A stretch of 64,000 bases of DNA from an uncultured Francisella sp. (GTDB lineage: Bacteria; Pseudomonadota; Gammaproteobacteria; Burkholderiales; Neisseriaceae), in NCBI GenBank assembly GCA_943913135.1, contig CALTVE010000002.1, forward strand, positions 62,001 to 126,000. Direction: 5' to 3'. Within the stretch, counting starts at the first letter, position 1; every line of letters begins with the position of its first letter. Positions 1 to 9,671 of the stretch are shown piece by piece. A program made the position numbers and the translations under genes. The notes below the pieces were generated by a model. The model did not search any database and was not told the origin of the DNA. It saw nothing but the letters and a program-made list of their open reading frames with translations.

Positions 1-1334
1 ACATAGCGGGCCAGATCCTGATGTTCGGCAATATCACCCAGGCGCTTTTCTACATAGGCTGCATCGATAATTACCTCCTGTTTAGGAGTATCGAAAGAAA
101 CTTCTTCCAGTAGTTTTTCCATCACCGTATGCAATCGGCGAGCGCCGATATTTTCTGTTTTTTCATTGACGCTAAAAGCGATTTTGGCAATGGTATCGAT
201 GCCATCATCCGTAAAACGAATGTGCACCCCATCCGTTGCTAACAAGGCAGTATATTGTTTGGCTAAAGAAGCATCCGTCTGCTGCAAGATCGCCTTAAAA
301 TCCTCCACACTTAAGCTATCTAACTCTACCCTTATAGGGAGACGGCCCTGCAATTCTGGAATCAAATCAGAGGGCCGACTCAAATGGAAGGCACCTGAAG
401 CAATAAACAAGATATGGTTGGTGCGAATCACACCGTGCTTGGTTGAGACTGCTGTCCCTTCGACCAATGGTAATAAATCTCTCTGCACTCCTTGACGCGA
501 TACATCGGCCCCGGAGCCGCGCTCGCTTGAGGAGGCAACTTTATCGATTTCATCGATGAATACAATGCCGTTTTGCTCGACTGCATGGACGACTTCTTCC
601 CGTAAATCGTTTTCATTGATTAAATGGGCCGCTTCTTCATCTAAAATCAACTTCATCGCCTCGGCAATTTTTAATTTCTTCTCTCTTTTTTGGCCTTGGC
701 TTAAATCGGAAAACATACCTTGCAATTGCTCCGTAAAGTCTTCCATACCTGGAGGACCAAAAATGGACATATTTTTTATATTGGGTAAAGAAACAGACAA
801 AGTAATTTCTTTATCGTCCAATTCACCTTTGCGCAATTTATCACGCAATTTATGGCGCGTATTGTTTTCTTCCTCCTGCTGCGGCTCATCGGCAAAACCT
901 GCTGATTTAGCACTGGGTAACAGAGCATTTAAAATTCTATCTTCCGCTGCTTTTTGTGCTTTTAACCGATTTTTCTCAATCGCTTCAGCACGGATTTTTT
1001 TCATCGCCAACTCGGTTAAATCGCGGATAATACTTTCCACATCTTTGCCAACATAACCCACTTCCGTAAATCGGGTTGCTTCTACTTTGATAAAAGGTGC
1101 ATTGGCTAATTTGGCCAAACGGCGAGCAATTTCGGTTTTACCCACCCCAGTGGGGCCGATCATTAAAATGTTTTTGGGAACGATTTCTGTACGCAGGGGC
1201 TCTGCCACTTGACTGCGGCGATAACGATTACGTAAAGCAATCGCCACTGCTTTTTTCGCTGCCCCCTGGCCTATAATATTTTTATCTAATTCATGGACGA
1301 TCTCTCTAGGAGTCATCACTGATGTAGTTGTCAT
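1..1334 (-). CDS. hslU: HslU, ATPase subunit of the HslUV protease (3' end cut by window)
   Basis: AAA+ unfoldase that feeds cytosolic substrates to the HslV peptidase. Read from the ATG at 1334; 444 codons are present, running to ...DLARY at the window edge, so only the last one or two residues and the stop are missing. Visible: Walker A GPTGVGKT at residues 60-67, Walker B VFIDEIDK, the variable I-domain between them rich in charged residues, and the family C-terminal stretch. It starts 19 bp after the hslV stop, so the two are co-transcribed from the heat-shock promoter upstream of hslV. Identification is secure from length, motifs and neighbour. Confidence 0.97.
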   Translation of the reverse strand, partial: MTTTSVMTPREIVHELDKNIIGQGAAKKAVAIALRNRYRRSQVAEPLRTEIVPKNILMIGPTGVGKTEIARRLAKLANAPFIKVEATRFTEVGYVGKDVESIIRDLTELAMKKIRAEAIEKNRLKAQKAAEDRILNALLPSAKSAGFADEPQQEEENNTRHKLRDKLRKGELDDKEITLSVSLPNIKNMSIFGPPGMEDFTEQLQGMFSDLSQGQKREKKLKIAEAMKLILDEEAAHLINENDLREEVVHAVEQNGIVFIDEIDKVASSSERGSGADVSRQGVQRDLLPLVEGTAVSTKHGVIRTNHILFIASGAFHLSRPSDLIPELQGRLPIRVELDSLSVEDFKAILQQTDASLAKQYTALLATDGVHIRFTDDGIDTIAKIAFSVNEKTENIGARRLHTVMEKLLEEVSFDTPKQEVIIDAAYVEKRLGDIAEHQDLARY

Positions 1335-1353
1335 GTCCTTTTTCCCTCTCTCT

Positions 1354-1905
1354 TTACGACTTTGCCTTCTCTAAAGTTTCTATGGTGTGCGATTGATTGG
1401 TATAAATGCATATATCGCCAGCAATTTTCAGCGCTTTTTCCACAATTTCCTTAGGGGATAAATCAGTATTCTGTAATAAAGCCCGCGCCGCTGCCTGGGC
1501 ATAAGGCCCCCCCGAGCCAATGGCCGCAATCCCTTCTTCAGGATCGAGCACATCACCGGTACCGGTCAAAATAAGAGTATTATCTTTATCGGCAACGATC
1601 AACATTGCCTCCAAGCGACGAAGCACTCGATCGGATCGCCATTCTTTAGCCAATTCGATGGCCGATAACAACAGCTTGCCCTGATGTTTTTGCAGTTTGC
1701 TCTCAAAAAGTTCTAACAAGGTAAAGGCATCGGCCGTGCCGCCCGCAAAGCCCGCAAGTACACTATCATTATAGAGTTTACGCACTTTGCGTGCACTGGC
1801 TTTCATCACTGTATGACCTAAAGTCACTTGCCCATCACCGCCAATCGCAACTTCATCCCCTTTGCGTACACTCAATATGGTGGTGCCATGCATATGGTTT
1901 TCCAT
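1354..1905 (-). CDS. hslV: HslV, peptidase subunit of the HslUV protease
   Basis: Threonine peptidase forming the core of the ATP-dependent HslUV (ClpYQ) protease. Product of 183 residues. The conserved start of the mature enzyme is TTILSV, preceded here by MENHMHG; Thr8 would become the N-terminal nucleophile after removal of this short propeptide, as in other proteobacteria with an ...HGTTI form. The frame is open further upstream to a TTG at 1938, but that lies within a few bases of the transcription start expected from the sigma-32 promoter, whereas the ATG at 1905 follows a GGAG at about 12 nt and matches family length. GGTADAFTL and [11 protein letters not shown] motifs are intact. Confidence 0.96.
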   Translation of the reverse strand: MENHMHGTTILSVRKGDEVAIGGDGQVTLGHTVMKASARKVRKLYNDSVLAGFAGGTADAFTLLELFESKLQKHQGKLLLSAIELAKEWRSDRVLRRLEAMLIVADKDNTLILTGTGDVLDPEEGIAAIGSGGPYAQAAARALLQNTDLSPKEIVEKALKIAGDICIYTNQSHTIETLEKAKS

Positions 1906-1949
1906 AGCTTTTTTGTGCTCCAGCTTAAAATTTATCAACTCAGTAAGTT

Positions 1950-1975
1950 ATGGGGGCAAAAGAGCAAGATACAAG
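1950..1975 (-). promoter_or_regulatory. Sigma-32 (RpoH) heat-shock promoter of hslVU
   Basis: On the minus strand CCCTTGTAT (-35 core CTTGTA, 1975-1970) is followed after a 14-nt spacer by CCCCATAA (-10 core CCCCAT, 1955-1950). This matches the sigma-32 consensus CTTGAA-N13-17-CCCCAT at 11 of 12 core positions. The expected start near 1942 gives a leader of about 37 nt to the hslV ATG. The HslVU operon is a classic heat-shock regulon member in Enterobacteria, which agrees with the site. Confidence 0.85.
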
Positions 1976-1993
1976 GGAATCTATCCCTATCCA

Positions 1994-2022
1994 TTGACGA
2001 TCCCCCCAGGGCGTTTTACACT
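1994..2022 (+). promoter_or_regulatory. Sigma-70-type promoter of glcB
   Basis: TTGACG (1994-1999), 17-nt spacer, TACACT (2017-2022): five and four of six matches to the consensus. The expected start near 2029 leaves a leader of about 37 nt with AAGGA ahead of the glcB ATG. It is back-to-back with the hslVU heat-shock promoter, with 18 bp between the two -35 elements. Confidence 0.65.
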
Positions 2023-2065
2023 TTCTGGCAGCCGCTCTTTTTTTACTTTAAGAAGGAACTGGATT

Positions 2066-4231
2066 ATGAAAAAAACCATTGCTGGGTTACAAATTGAAGA
2101 AACTTTATACCGTTTTTTTGAGGAAGAATTATTAAAACCTCACCCCACGGTAAAAAGTGAAACCTTTTGGCCAGCTTTTGCAGACTATCTAGATACTTTA
2201 GGTAAAAAAAACCAAGTCTTGCTTAATAAACGACAATACCTACAAAATAAGATCGATGATTGGAATAAAAAAAATAACGCCCACCAAGAGGATATCGCGG
2301 CTTATAAGGAGTTCCTAAAAGAGATCGGCTACTTAAACCCTGCACCCGCACCTTTTACGATTAAAACCAAGAATGTAGACAGCGAATTAACAGAACAAAC
2401 TGGACCACAGCTGGTCGTGCCTGTAGCCAATGCCCGCTATGCCTTGAATGCCGCCAATGCACGCTGGGGCAGCTTATATGATGCCCTTTATGGAACCAAT
2501 GTCATTGATACTTCAGGGGATCTTTCCCCAGGAAAAAGCTATAACGAAAAGCGAGGGGCAGCGGTTATTCACAAAGCACGACAATTATTAAATACAGTAT
2601 TGCCTTTAAAAAACGGCCAACATGAAGATGCCATCGGCTACCGAATTGAAAACGACGATTTGATCGTGGAGCTTAAATCTGGTCAGAAAACTGCTCTGCA
2701 AGAAAGCGCTACTTTTGTAGGCTTCACCGGTCGCAAAGATAAGCCCGAATCACTGCTGGCACGCCACCATGGACTGCACGTAGAGCTATTGATCGATCCT
2801 GAAAGCCCAATCGGAAAAAATGATCCAGCCCATATTAAAGACATCATCCTAGAAGCAGCAATTTCCACCATCATGGATATGGAAGATTCCACCGCTGCCG
2901 TAGATGGCGAGGATAAAGCACATGTGTACCATAATTGGCTTGGTCTTTTACTCGGTACATTGCGCGAAGAAGTGGAAAAAAATGGTCGTACATTTACCCG
3001 AAAACTCAACAACGACCGTTACTATACCGGGGTAAAAGGCGATCCCATTACCTTAAAAGGGCGCTCGTTAATGTTTGTACGCAGCGTCGGCCACCTTATG
3101 CGTACGCCAGCAATTATCGGCTTGGATGGTAAAGAGGTTTTTGAAGGCCTGGTGGACGATATGGTTTCTGCTCTGGCGGCGAGCTTGGCTTTTACCAGTC
3201 CCCTTATCAACAGCAACAAAAAATCCATGTACATTGTAAAACCAAAAATGCATGGACCAGAAGAAGTCGCTTTTGCTCGTGAAGTATTTGAAGCAGCAGA
3301 AAAAATCGCTCATTTACCAGAAAATACCTTAAAAATCGGCGTTATGGATGAAGAAAGACGTACCAGCTTAAACCTAGAAGCTTGCATCAAAGAAGTGCAA
3401 GAACGCCTTGTCTTTATCAACACCGGATTTCTGGATAGAACCGGCGATGAAATCCATACCAGCATGTATTATGGGCCAATGGTCCGTAAGGAAAAAATGA
3501 AAAACCAGGATTGGTTACAGGCCTACGAACTTAATAATGTACAAATCGGTCTTAAATGTGGCTTAGTGGGTAAAGCACAAATCGGTAAAGGCATGTGGGC
3601 TAAACCCGATGCCATGCAGGAAATGCTCAAAGAAAAAATCGCCCATCCTGAAGCAGGGGCTACCACAGCCTGGGTTCCATCGCCGACTGCTGCTACCTTG
3701 CACGCTTTGCATTACCATAAGGTGGACGTGCGCGCCGTGCAAGAAAATCTTTCTAAACAGGATTTTAAAGACTACACTGATTCTTTACTGACCCTCCCTG
3801 TGGTTTCGAATCCTATTTGGAGTAACGCAGAGAAAAAAGAAGAACTTGAAAATAACTGTCAAGGGATTTTAGGCTATGTGGTGCGCTGGGTAGAAGAAGG
3901 CGTAGGCTGTTCTAAGGTGCCGGATATTCACAATATCCCTTTAATGGAAGATAGGGCAACCTGTCGTATTTCTAGCCAACACGTGGCTAACTGGTTGCTA
4001 CACCACATCGTAAGCAAAGAAGAAGTAGAAGAAACCTTAAGGAAAATGGCGCAGGTAGTGGATCAGCAAAATGCTGGTGATCCATTGTATGTCTCGATGG
4101 CGCAAAATTTCGATCGCTCCTGTGGGTTCCGTGCCGCCCATGATTTAATCTTTAAGGGAGTGGAACAACCCAGCGGCTACACCGAACCCATTTTGCATCA
4201 ATGGCGGGCTAAGGAAAAACAACAAGGCTAA
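2066..4231 (+). CDS. glcB: Malate synthase G
   Basis: Condenses glyoxylate with acetyl-CoA to malate in the cytosol (glyoxylate bypass or glycolate use). The 721-residue product has the length of the G isoform (E. coli 723). Recognisable are the family signature IMDMEDSTAAVDGEDK in the centre, the GVMDEERRTSLNL segment and the C-terminal SGYTEPILHQWR. The ATG at 2066 follows AAGGA; the frame extends upstream but would run through the promoter. Unusually it heads a cluster with ybeY-corC-lnt, its stop being 3 bp before ybeY. No isocitrate lyase is in the window, so whether a full glyoxylate bypass exists cannot be judged here. Confidence 0.96.
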   Translation: MKKTIAGLQIEETLYRFFEEELLKPHPTVKSETFWPAFADYLDTLGKKNQVLLNKRQYLQNKIDDWNKKNNAHQEDIAAYKEFLKEIGYLNPAPAPFTIKTKNVDSELTEQTGPQLVVPVANARYALNAANARWGSLYDALYGTNVIDTSGDLSPGKSYNEKRGAAVIHKARQLLNTVLPLKNGQHEDAIGYRIENDDLIVELKSGQKTALQESATFVGFTGRKDKPESLLARHHGLHVELLIDPESPIGKNDPAHIKDIILEAAISTIMDMEDSTAAVDGEDKAHVYHNWLGLLLGTLREEVEKNGRTFTRKLNNDRYYTGVKGDPITLKGRSLMFVRSVGHLMRTPAIIGLDGKEVFEGLVDDMVSALAASLAFTSPLINSNKKSMYIVKPKMHGPEEVAFAREVFEAAEKIAHLPENTLKIGVMDEERRTSLNLEACIKEVQERLVFINTGFLDRTGDEIHTSMYYGPMVRKEKMKNQDWLQAYELNNVQIGLKCGLVGKAQIGKGMWAKPDAMQEMLKEKIAHPEAGATTAWVPSPTAATLHALHYHKVDVRAVQENLSKQDFKDYTDSLLTLPVVSNPIWSNAEKKEELENNCQGILGYVVRWVEEGVGCSKVPDIHNIPLMEDRATCRISSQHVANWLLHHIVSKEEVEETLRKMAQVVDQQNAGDPLYVSMAQNFDRSCGFRAAHDLIFKGVEQPSGYTEPILHQWRAKEKQQG

Positions 4232-4234
4232 AGA

Positions 4235-4729
4235 ATGAAGCCTAGACAGCGTTCTTTTTATATACGGCAACACAAGCGTTTGGATTTACAAATAAAAAAG
4301 CAGAGTAGAGAAATAACCCCAAAAGACAGTGATTTTTTCCGCTGGATCTTTGCTGCGCTGCAACCTTTTTATGATTATGGGGAAATTGGTTTACTTTTAG
4401 CAGATAAAGAAGCGGCCAGAGACTATAATCATGAATACCGTGGCAAAGATTATCCCACCAACGTGCTTAGCTTTCCTTTACCGTTGGCCAATAATGATGC
4501 CGTTTTACGCGGAGATTTAATCATTTGTCCGGCCGTGGTAGAAGAAGAAGCAACTAGAGATCATAAAAGTTTACAGGCCCATTATGCCCATTTAAGTGTG
4601 CATGGTGTCTTACATTTAATCGGGTTCGATCATATAAAAGAAAAAGACGCCTTAAATATGGAAAACAAAGAAATTATCATATTAAATTCTTTAGGGTATA
4701 GTAACCCCTATATAATGCAGGATTTTTAA
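4235..4729 (+). CDS. ybeY: YbeY, endoribonuclease for rRNA maturation
   Basis: Metal-dependent RNase needed for 16S rRNA 3'-end processing and ribosome quality control. The 164-residue product carries the zinc-binding motif HGVLHLIGFDH near the C-terminus and the upstream family motif TNVLSFP. It starts 3 bp after the glcB stop. The order ybeY-corC-lnt is the same as in E. coli, where ybeZ and miaB precede it; here glcB takes that place. A short hydrophilic N-terminal extension of about 20 residues is not conserved in the family. Confidence 0.95.
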   Translation: MKPRQRSFYIRQHKRLDLQIKKQSREITPKDSDFFRWIFAALQPFYDYGEIGLLLADKEAARDYNHEYRGKDYPTNVLSFPLPLANNDAVLRGDLIICPAVVEEEATRDHKSLQAHYAHLSVHGVLHLIGFDHIKEKDALNMENKEIIILNSLGYSNPYIMQDF

Positions 4730-4744
4730 AGCAAGCCAGAAAAC

Positions 4745-5584
4745 ATGGAAGAGCGATCGGATCGACGTAATTTTTGGGATAGGGTCACCCAAAAACTTGG
4801 CAAAAGAGTGCCCACCAGTCAAGAAGAATTAAAGCAAATCTTGCAAGAAGCCCAAGAAGCGGAAATGATTGACGAGTATACTGCTCGGTTGATGGCTAGA
4901 GCTCTTGAATTTTCTTCTCGGGAAGCCCGCGATGTAATGGTTACCTACAGTCAAATGGATGTTATCCATGTGCAAGATAATCTGAAAGATATCATCGATT
5001 TTTCTTTTAAAACTGCCCATTCACGTTTCCCAGTGGTCGCCGGGGATAAAGATGAAATTCTGGGTATTTTACATACCCGCGATTTATTCAATTATTTTTT
5101 CATACCAGAAGAATTTAATTTAAAAAGCTTACTGCGTGAGCCCGTATACGTTTCCGAAGGACAAAACCTCCCCGCCTTAGTGAAAGAATTTCGCGATAAA
5201 CGCACCCACATTGCTATTGTGGTCGATGAGCATGGAGGAGTCTCCGGGCTCGTTACTTTGGAAGATGTTATCGAGGAAATTTTTGGCGATATTGAAGATG
5301 AATTCGATCTCATTGATAACGAAAAAAATATCGTCCAAACTGGATCCGATACCTATTATGTCAACGCAACCACCGAACTTGAAGAATTTAATGAATATTT
5401 TTCCAGTCACCTGGCGGAAGAAGATGCCGATACTGTCGGTGGGCTGGTATTGGGGCTTTTTGGTTATCTTCCTAAACGCGGCGAAGTGGCAAAAAGTGAG
5501 CCCTTTGTTTTTCAGGTAGCACGCGTGGACAAACGGCGGATATTACTCTTGAAAGTACGCTATACGTCGAACGAAGACGCTTAA
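4745..5584 (+). CDS. corC: CorC/YbeX, CBS-domain protein
   Basis: Cytosolic protein of the CorC/HlyC family, linked to magnesium/cobalt efflux and, in recent E. coli work on ybeX, to ribosome metabolism. The 279 residues show an N-terminal linker, a CBS pair at about 60-185 (SRFPVVAGDKDEILGILHTRDL; then THIAIVVDEHGGVSGLVTLED), and the C-terminal transporter-associated domain with DTVGGLV and LPKRGE. No membrane segments are visible, which fits the short CorC form. It lies 15 bp after ybeY and 4 bp before lnt, so it belongs to the same transcript. Confidence 0.93.
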   Translation: MEERSDRRNFWDRVTQKLGKRVPTSQEELKQILQEAQEAEMIDEYTARLMARALEFSSREARDVMVTYSQMDVIHVQDNLKDIIDFSFKTAHSRFPVVAGDKDEILGILHTRDLFNYFFIPEEFNLKSLLREPVYVSEGQNLPALVKEFRDKRTHIAIVVDEHGGVSGLVTLEDVIEEIFGDIEDEFDLIDNEKNIVQTGSDTYYVNATTELEEFNEYFSSHLAEEDADTVGGLVLGLFGYLPKRGEVAKSEPFVFQVARVDKRRILLLKVRYTSNEDA

Positions 5585-5588
5585 TCTT

Positions 5589-7124
5589 ATGAAAAATTTC
5601 CAAACTCTCTTAATTTCTATTATTGCCCTGTTATCAGGCGGCGCTACTGTTTTTTCCTTTGCCCCTTTTTATCACTATTATTTAGCTCCGCTGCTATTTT
5701 TAGTATTACTCGTTCTCTATTATTACTTTCCCCGCCACCGCTCGCTTTACACTTACCTTTGGGCGTTCGCTGCCTTTTTTGGACAGTGCTATTGGATACA
5801 TACGGCACTCACTGTATTTGGCGGTATTCCAGAAGGAATAGCACTTTTTTCCACCCTCCTCCTACCGTTGTTCTTAGCTTTATTCCCTTTGACAGCCAGC
5901 TTTTTGGCGCGACTCATCCATTGGCCCATCGCCTATGAAACACTCGTAGCCTTCCCCATTACGTGGATATTATGCGATTTTGCCCGTTCCCATTTTTGGA
6001 GCGGATTTGGCTGGGGAACCTTGGGTTATTCACAAGCGGCTGTTTCCCCTCTGGCGGGCTATGCTCCGGTGGGCGGCGTCTTGTTGGTAAGCTTGGCTGT
6101 GGTTATTACTGCGGCCCTATTATTGGGAATCTGGATAGTACGGCGCTCGCCCCTCCACCTTAGCGTGTTGGTGCTGGCGTTAATTTTTGTTGCGCTGGGG
6201 GGAGAAGGGCTTAAACATGTTTCTTTTACTAGAAAAACAGGAGAAATAAGCCGTATTGCTTTGGTACAGCCCAATATCCCTCAAGAGGCCAAATTCAATA
6301 GTAGGCTGTTGGATCATTATGTAGAGGGTTTTTTAAATCTGATTGACCAGTACCCAGGTGTAGATATTTTATTATTCCCAGAAACTTCCATTCCCGCCAT
6401 CTGGGAAAATTTATCGCCCTCTGTAAGGCAAGCCTTTACCAAAGGCGCACAAAAAAATAATACGGCCCTGGCTTTAGGTTTATTTAAGTTAAACCCAGAA
6501 ACCCACCATGTGTTTAACGCATTGATTGTAATCGATCCGCAAGAAAGGGCTGCACATCCAGGAACCCAGCTGCCTTTTTATGCCAAACATCATCTGGTAC
6601 CCTTTGGCGAAACGCCCCTTTTTCCTGCGTTAACCCACTTTATTTTTACTGCCCTAAATCTAGATTTTTCTCCCATAGATTCGGGTAAAGAAAGTCAGGG
6701 TCCCTTTAAAATGGCCCATCAATGGATGGCATTTAACATTTGCTATGAAGAGTTGTTTGGCGATGAGCTGATCAGCGGAGCCAGAGATTCTACCTTAATT
6801 GCCAATGGCGCCAATATGGCCTGGTATGGAAGTTCTTATGCGATGGATCAGCAATTACAGCAGGCGCAGATGCGGGCAATGGAACTAGGTCGCTACCTCG
6901 TGCGAGCCACCAATACCGGTTATTCTGCCATCATCGATCATAAAGGTCATATCTTACAAAAAGTGGCGCGCGATCATTTTGGAGTGCTTGTCGATACTAT
7001 CCCGGGTTTCCAGGGTGAAACACCTTATATGCGCTTAGGCGGGGATACCCCTTGTGCCATTTTCTTATTGGTGATTTATCTTGTTCTCTTTTTTATCCGA
7101 CCCTCTTTTAAAAGCGTTAATTAG
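5589..7124 (+). CDS. lnt: Apolipoprotein N-acyltransferase
   Basis: Inner-membrane enzyme that adds the third acyl chain to lipoproteins, using phospholipid donors. The 511-residue product has about seven hydrophobic N-terminal segments and a carbon-nitrogen hydrolase domain from about residue 220. The catalytic triad can be read as Glu265 (FPETSIPA), Lys333 (YAKHHLVPFGE) and Cys385 (FNICYEELFGD), two residues short of the E. coli numbering at each site. A last hydrophobic segment closes the protein. Its stop overlaps the convergent Nudix gene by 8 bp, so the two share their 3' ends. Confidence 0.96.
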   Translation: MKNFQTLLISIIALLSGGATVFSFAPFYHYYLAPLLFLVLLVLYYYFPRHRSLYTYLWAFAAFFGQCYWIHTALTVFGGIPEGIALFSTLLLPLFLALFPLTASFLARLIHWPIAYETLVAFPITWILCDFARSHFWSGFGWGTLGYSQAAVSPLAGYAPVGGVLLVSLAVVITAALLLGIWIVRRSPLHLSVLVLALIFVALGGEGLKHVSFTRKTGEISRIALVQPNIPQEAKFNSRLLDHYVEGFLNLIDQYPGVDILLFPETSIPAIWENLSPSVRQAFTKGAQKNNTALALGLFKLNPETHHVFNALIVIDPQERAAHPGTQLPFYAKHHLVPFGETPLFPALTHFIFTALNLDFSPIDSGKESQGPFKMAHQWMAFNICYEELFGDELISGARDSTLIANGANMAWYGSSYAMDQQLQQAQMRAMELGRYLVRATNTGYSAIIDHKGHILQKVARDHFGVLVDTIPGFQGETPYMRLGGDTPCAIFLLVIYLVLFFIRPSFKSVN

Positions 7125-8004
7125 AATAGGAAAAGACCCTTTCGTTCAGCAGGCTTTGCAAAAATCGGTCCAAAGGAGAACTTGGGTGTAGATGACCGTT
7201 GGCCTGCCAAATTAAGCTTAAGGCCAAAGCCGAATCGAGCATAAATTTACCTTGTATGATTAAAGCGATGATTTCTTGTTGACTTTTTTGGGCAAAGCAA
7301 TGCACTTCTCCATCTTGATTATTAGGCTGCCACCTCTGGGCTAAAGGCAGGCCAAAGCTATAAATCCTTTCATACTGTACCCCTATCTCTAAAGGACGAC
7401 ATATTTCTACAATACGCGCTGGCAAGGCCGATGCCAACAGTCTTTTCTCTACGCCCGCCTCCTCTTGACTTTCACGCACCAATGCCCTAAGAACAGTTTC
7501 CCCCGCTTGCACACAGCCACAGGCAGTGTTATCCCATAATCTAGGGGCAATGCGTTTATGGGCAGCTCTCTGGCCCAACCAGTAGTAATCTTCTTTTCCT
7601 TTTACCCACCCAGTCATATGGACCGCTTCACTTAATAAACCAAATATTCGAAAAGCGGGTCGCGGCAAGGTGAACAAGGCCTCTCGCCCCTGTTCTCTAT
7701 ACACCGTACATCTTTCTTGCCGCCAGCTTGGCCAATATCCTATTTGAAACCAAGCATAAGCCTGTTGCTCCAAATACTGCTGCACCTCTTGCGCGCTTGA
7801 AAAAAGTAGCTCTACCTGATCCTCCCTAAACACTACGCCCGAAATTGCTGCTTTTTTTAATAAAGTGCAAATTTTCTCTTCTAGGATACCGATTTTTTCC
7901 CCTTGCCACGAGAGAGGAACGCCGCAATCTTCTATTTTTTTACAATAATAGGAAGAAAAGCAATCAGCTAAAGCCCGATCACTCTGTAAATCAATGTGAG
8001 CCAT
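7117..8004 (-). CDS. Nudix hydrolase with N-terminal DUF4743-like domain
   Basis: A 295-residue protein with a Nudix box at about 178-200: G-x5-E-x7-RE-x2-EE-x-G (GCVQAGE ... RESQEEAGV). The N-terminal half, with the GWPSW/YWP-like aromatic segment and FRIFGLLSEAVHMTGWV, resembles the domain found in thiamine-pyrophosphokinase-like Nudix proteins. The substrate is therefore a nucleoside diphosphate derivative, possibly a damaged thiamine diphosphate; this is inference from the family. The hydrophobic position after RE is a Ser, a mild deviation. ATG at 8004 was chosen; the frame opens 30 bp earlier at a TTG. It overlaps the end of the upstream MscS gene by 14 bp, so the pair is translationally coupled. 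Confidence 0.8.
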   Translation of the reverse strand: MAHIDLQSDRALADCFSSYYCKKIEDCGVPLSWQGEKIGILEEKICTLLKKAAISGVVFREDQVELLFSSAQEVQQYLEQQAYAWFQIGYWPSWRQERCTVYREQGREALFTLPRPAFRIFGLLSEAVHMTGWVKGKEDYYWLGQRAAHKRIAPRLWDNTACGCVQAGETVLRALVRESQEEAGVEKRLLASALPARIVEICRPLEIGVQYERIYSFGLPLAQRWQPNNQDGEVHCFAQKSQQEIIALIIQGKFMLDSALALSLIWQANGHLHPSSPLDRFLQSLLNERVFSYSN

Positions 8005-9289
8005 CGATAAAAACCGCCCGCTGCGGCCAGGCAATTTTTTCTTCTTTAAAGCGTTGGTGAATATCTAGCAAAATATCCGAATGAATTTTCTCCGGCAGAT
8101 CTGGCGCACCCACAATCCAGTAACTGACCTTAATATTCACCGTCGAGGGGGTGATTTTGTTGATCATAATGTGTTTTTCTTGCCCAGAGGTTAATACGCG
8201 ACCATCGGACAAATGTTGTTCGACACAAACGGCCGTGTATTTTGCTCTTTTATCAATAACTTTTTCAATAATATCCATGGCCTTAGCAAGATCGTTATTG
8301 GAATCGATGTTTAAATAAAATTCCTGTAACCATTCTTTAAAAATGCTGCTTTCGTTGATCACCTGCTCAGAAATCATTCGTTCATTGGGAATATACGCTT
8401 CAATACCGGCATAGCTACGTAATTTAACAAAACGACTGGTGATCTGAGTCACATATCCGGTAAAATCACCCAAGGTAATTCTATCGTTCAACTTAATCGA
8501 TTTATCGATCAGTAAAATAAAGCCCGCAATATAGTTATTGACGATATTCTTTAAGCCAAAGCCAAAGCCCGCCGCAAAAGCGCTTCCCATCAGGGTCAAG
8601 GCCTTCAGATCGATGCCAAGCAAGGGAGCAATGAAAATAATAGTCAACGCAAAACCAAAAATGCGCAATAAACTGGCAAACAAAAGGCGTGAATTTCGAT
8701 CAATCGTCCCCATGCGCATTATCCGATATTGCAGGAACAACATGAGGCGATTGATGCATATATAGATAATTGCGCTCCAGAACAATGCCAAGATTAGGTC
8801 TTGGGCTGTAATCGAATAGTGGCCTATGGAAACTTTTAAAGTATGTAAATATTTCATTACCGGCAAACTCGCCCCTGATATCCACAATAGGAAACAGATC
8901 ACAAGCACTGCCATAGCCAAAAAGCGTATCCCCTTTGGCGCATGACGCATGAAAGACCACAGTACTTGCCCTACCATGACCCAGGGGACGACCAAAACCA
9001 GTAAAACGAAATAGGGAGGAAAGTGGTGGTAATAGTGTAAATCGATCGCAGCACCCATCCCGCCTAATAGCAACAAGAAAATATCGGAATAAAATTTACG
9101 CCGACCTTGTTTTTCTTTACTAGACAATGCCCAGCCGTAGGCCACAATCACCGCAATGGTCACCGCTGCAAGCTCTAATAAATTGTAAAACGAAAACCAA
9201 TCGGTGCGCATATATTGGCCGTGCCAATAAGGGGCATCAAAAATATGGCGGTATAATGCTTTGATTAACGCAATAAATTTACGGTCCAT
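7991..9289 (-). CDS. MscS-family mechanosensitive ion channel
   Basis: Inner-membrane channel that opens under membrane tension and protects against hypo-osmotic shock. The 432 residues show about five hydrophobic segments before the pore helix, which is recognisable by its glycine/alanine packing pattern (LMGSAFAAGFGFGLKN at about 240-255), followed by the beta domain (NDRITLGDFTGYVTQI) and the alpha/beta cytoplasmic vestibule. It is longer than E. coli MscS (286) because of extra N-terminal helices, so it is closer to the larger YbdG/YnaI types. ATG at 9289. It is co-transcribed with the Nudix gene that it overlaps. Confidence 0.88.
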   Translation of the reverse strand: MDRKFIALIKALYRHIFDAPYWHGQYMRTDWFSFYNLLELAAVTIAVIVAYGWALSSKEKQGRRKFYSDIFLLLLGGMGAAIDLHYYHHFPPYFVLLVLVVPWVMVGQVLWSFMRHAPKGIRFLAMAVLVICFLLWISGASLPVMKYLHTLKVSIGHYSITAQDLILALFWSAIIYICINRLMLFLQYRIMRMGTIDRNSRLLFASLLRIFGFALTIIFIAPLLGIDLKALTLMGSAFAAGFGFGLKNIVNNYIAGFILLIDKSIKLNDRITLGDFTGYVTQITSRFVKLRSYAGIEAYIPNERMISEQVINESSIFKEWLQEFYLNIDSNNDLAKAMDIIEKVIDKRAKYTAVCVEQHLSDGRVLTSGQEKHIMINKITPSTVNIKVSYWIVGAPDLPEKIHSDILLDIHQRFKEEKIAWPQRAVFIDGSH

Positions 9290-9671
9290 TTTTTTCCAAA
9301 TCTATAAAATATGCCGGATCGGTAAGAAGAAATTGTAGCTTATCTGCTTCCTTAACTTAAGTTAAATCGCTTGTGTTTTTCTCCCGCTCTAACATCCAGC
9401 TCCACCCATACCTGTTAGAAAAAGCTATCCTAAATTACCTTCTATTAAGTCTCTGGGCAATAAACTTTTTAATTTTCTCTGGTAGGGACGATGGATATTA
9501 TTTTTATCGTTAAGAAACAAGCAAAAAGAGAAAATAAAGCTTGAAAATAACAACTATTATAAAATCTTATCCATTATTAGCGGTGGCCTAAAAAAGCACG
9601 GAAAAACAAACCAATGGACACTGGCCTTATTATTTCCGTTACTGTCTCCTAGAGTCTTTGTTGAGTGGTAG

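Noticed and set aside
166..1056. Plus-strand frames of 109 and 166 residues at the left end
   Set aside because: They are antisense to hslU, whose motifs are intact on the minus strand.
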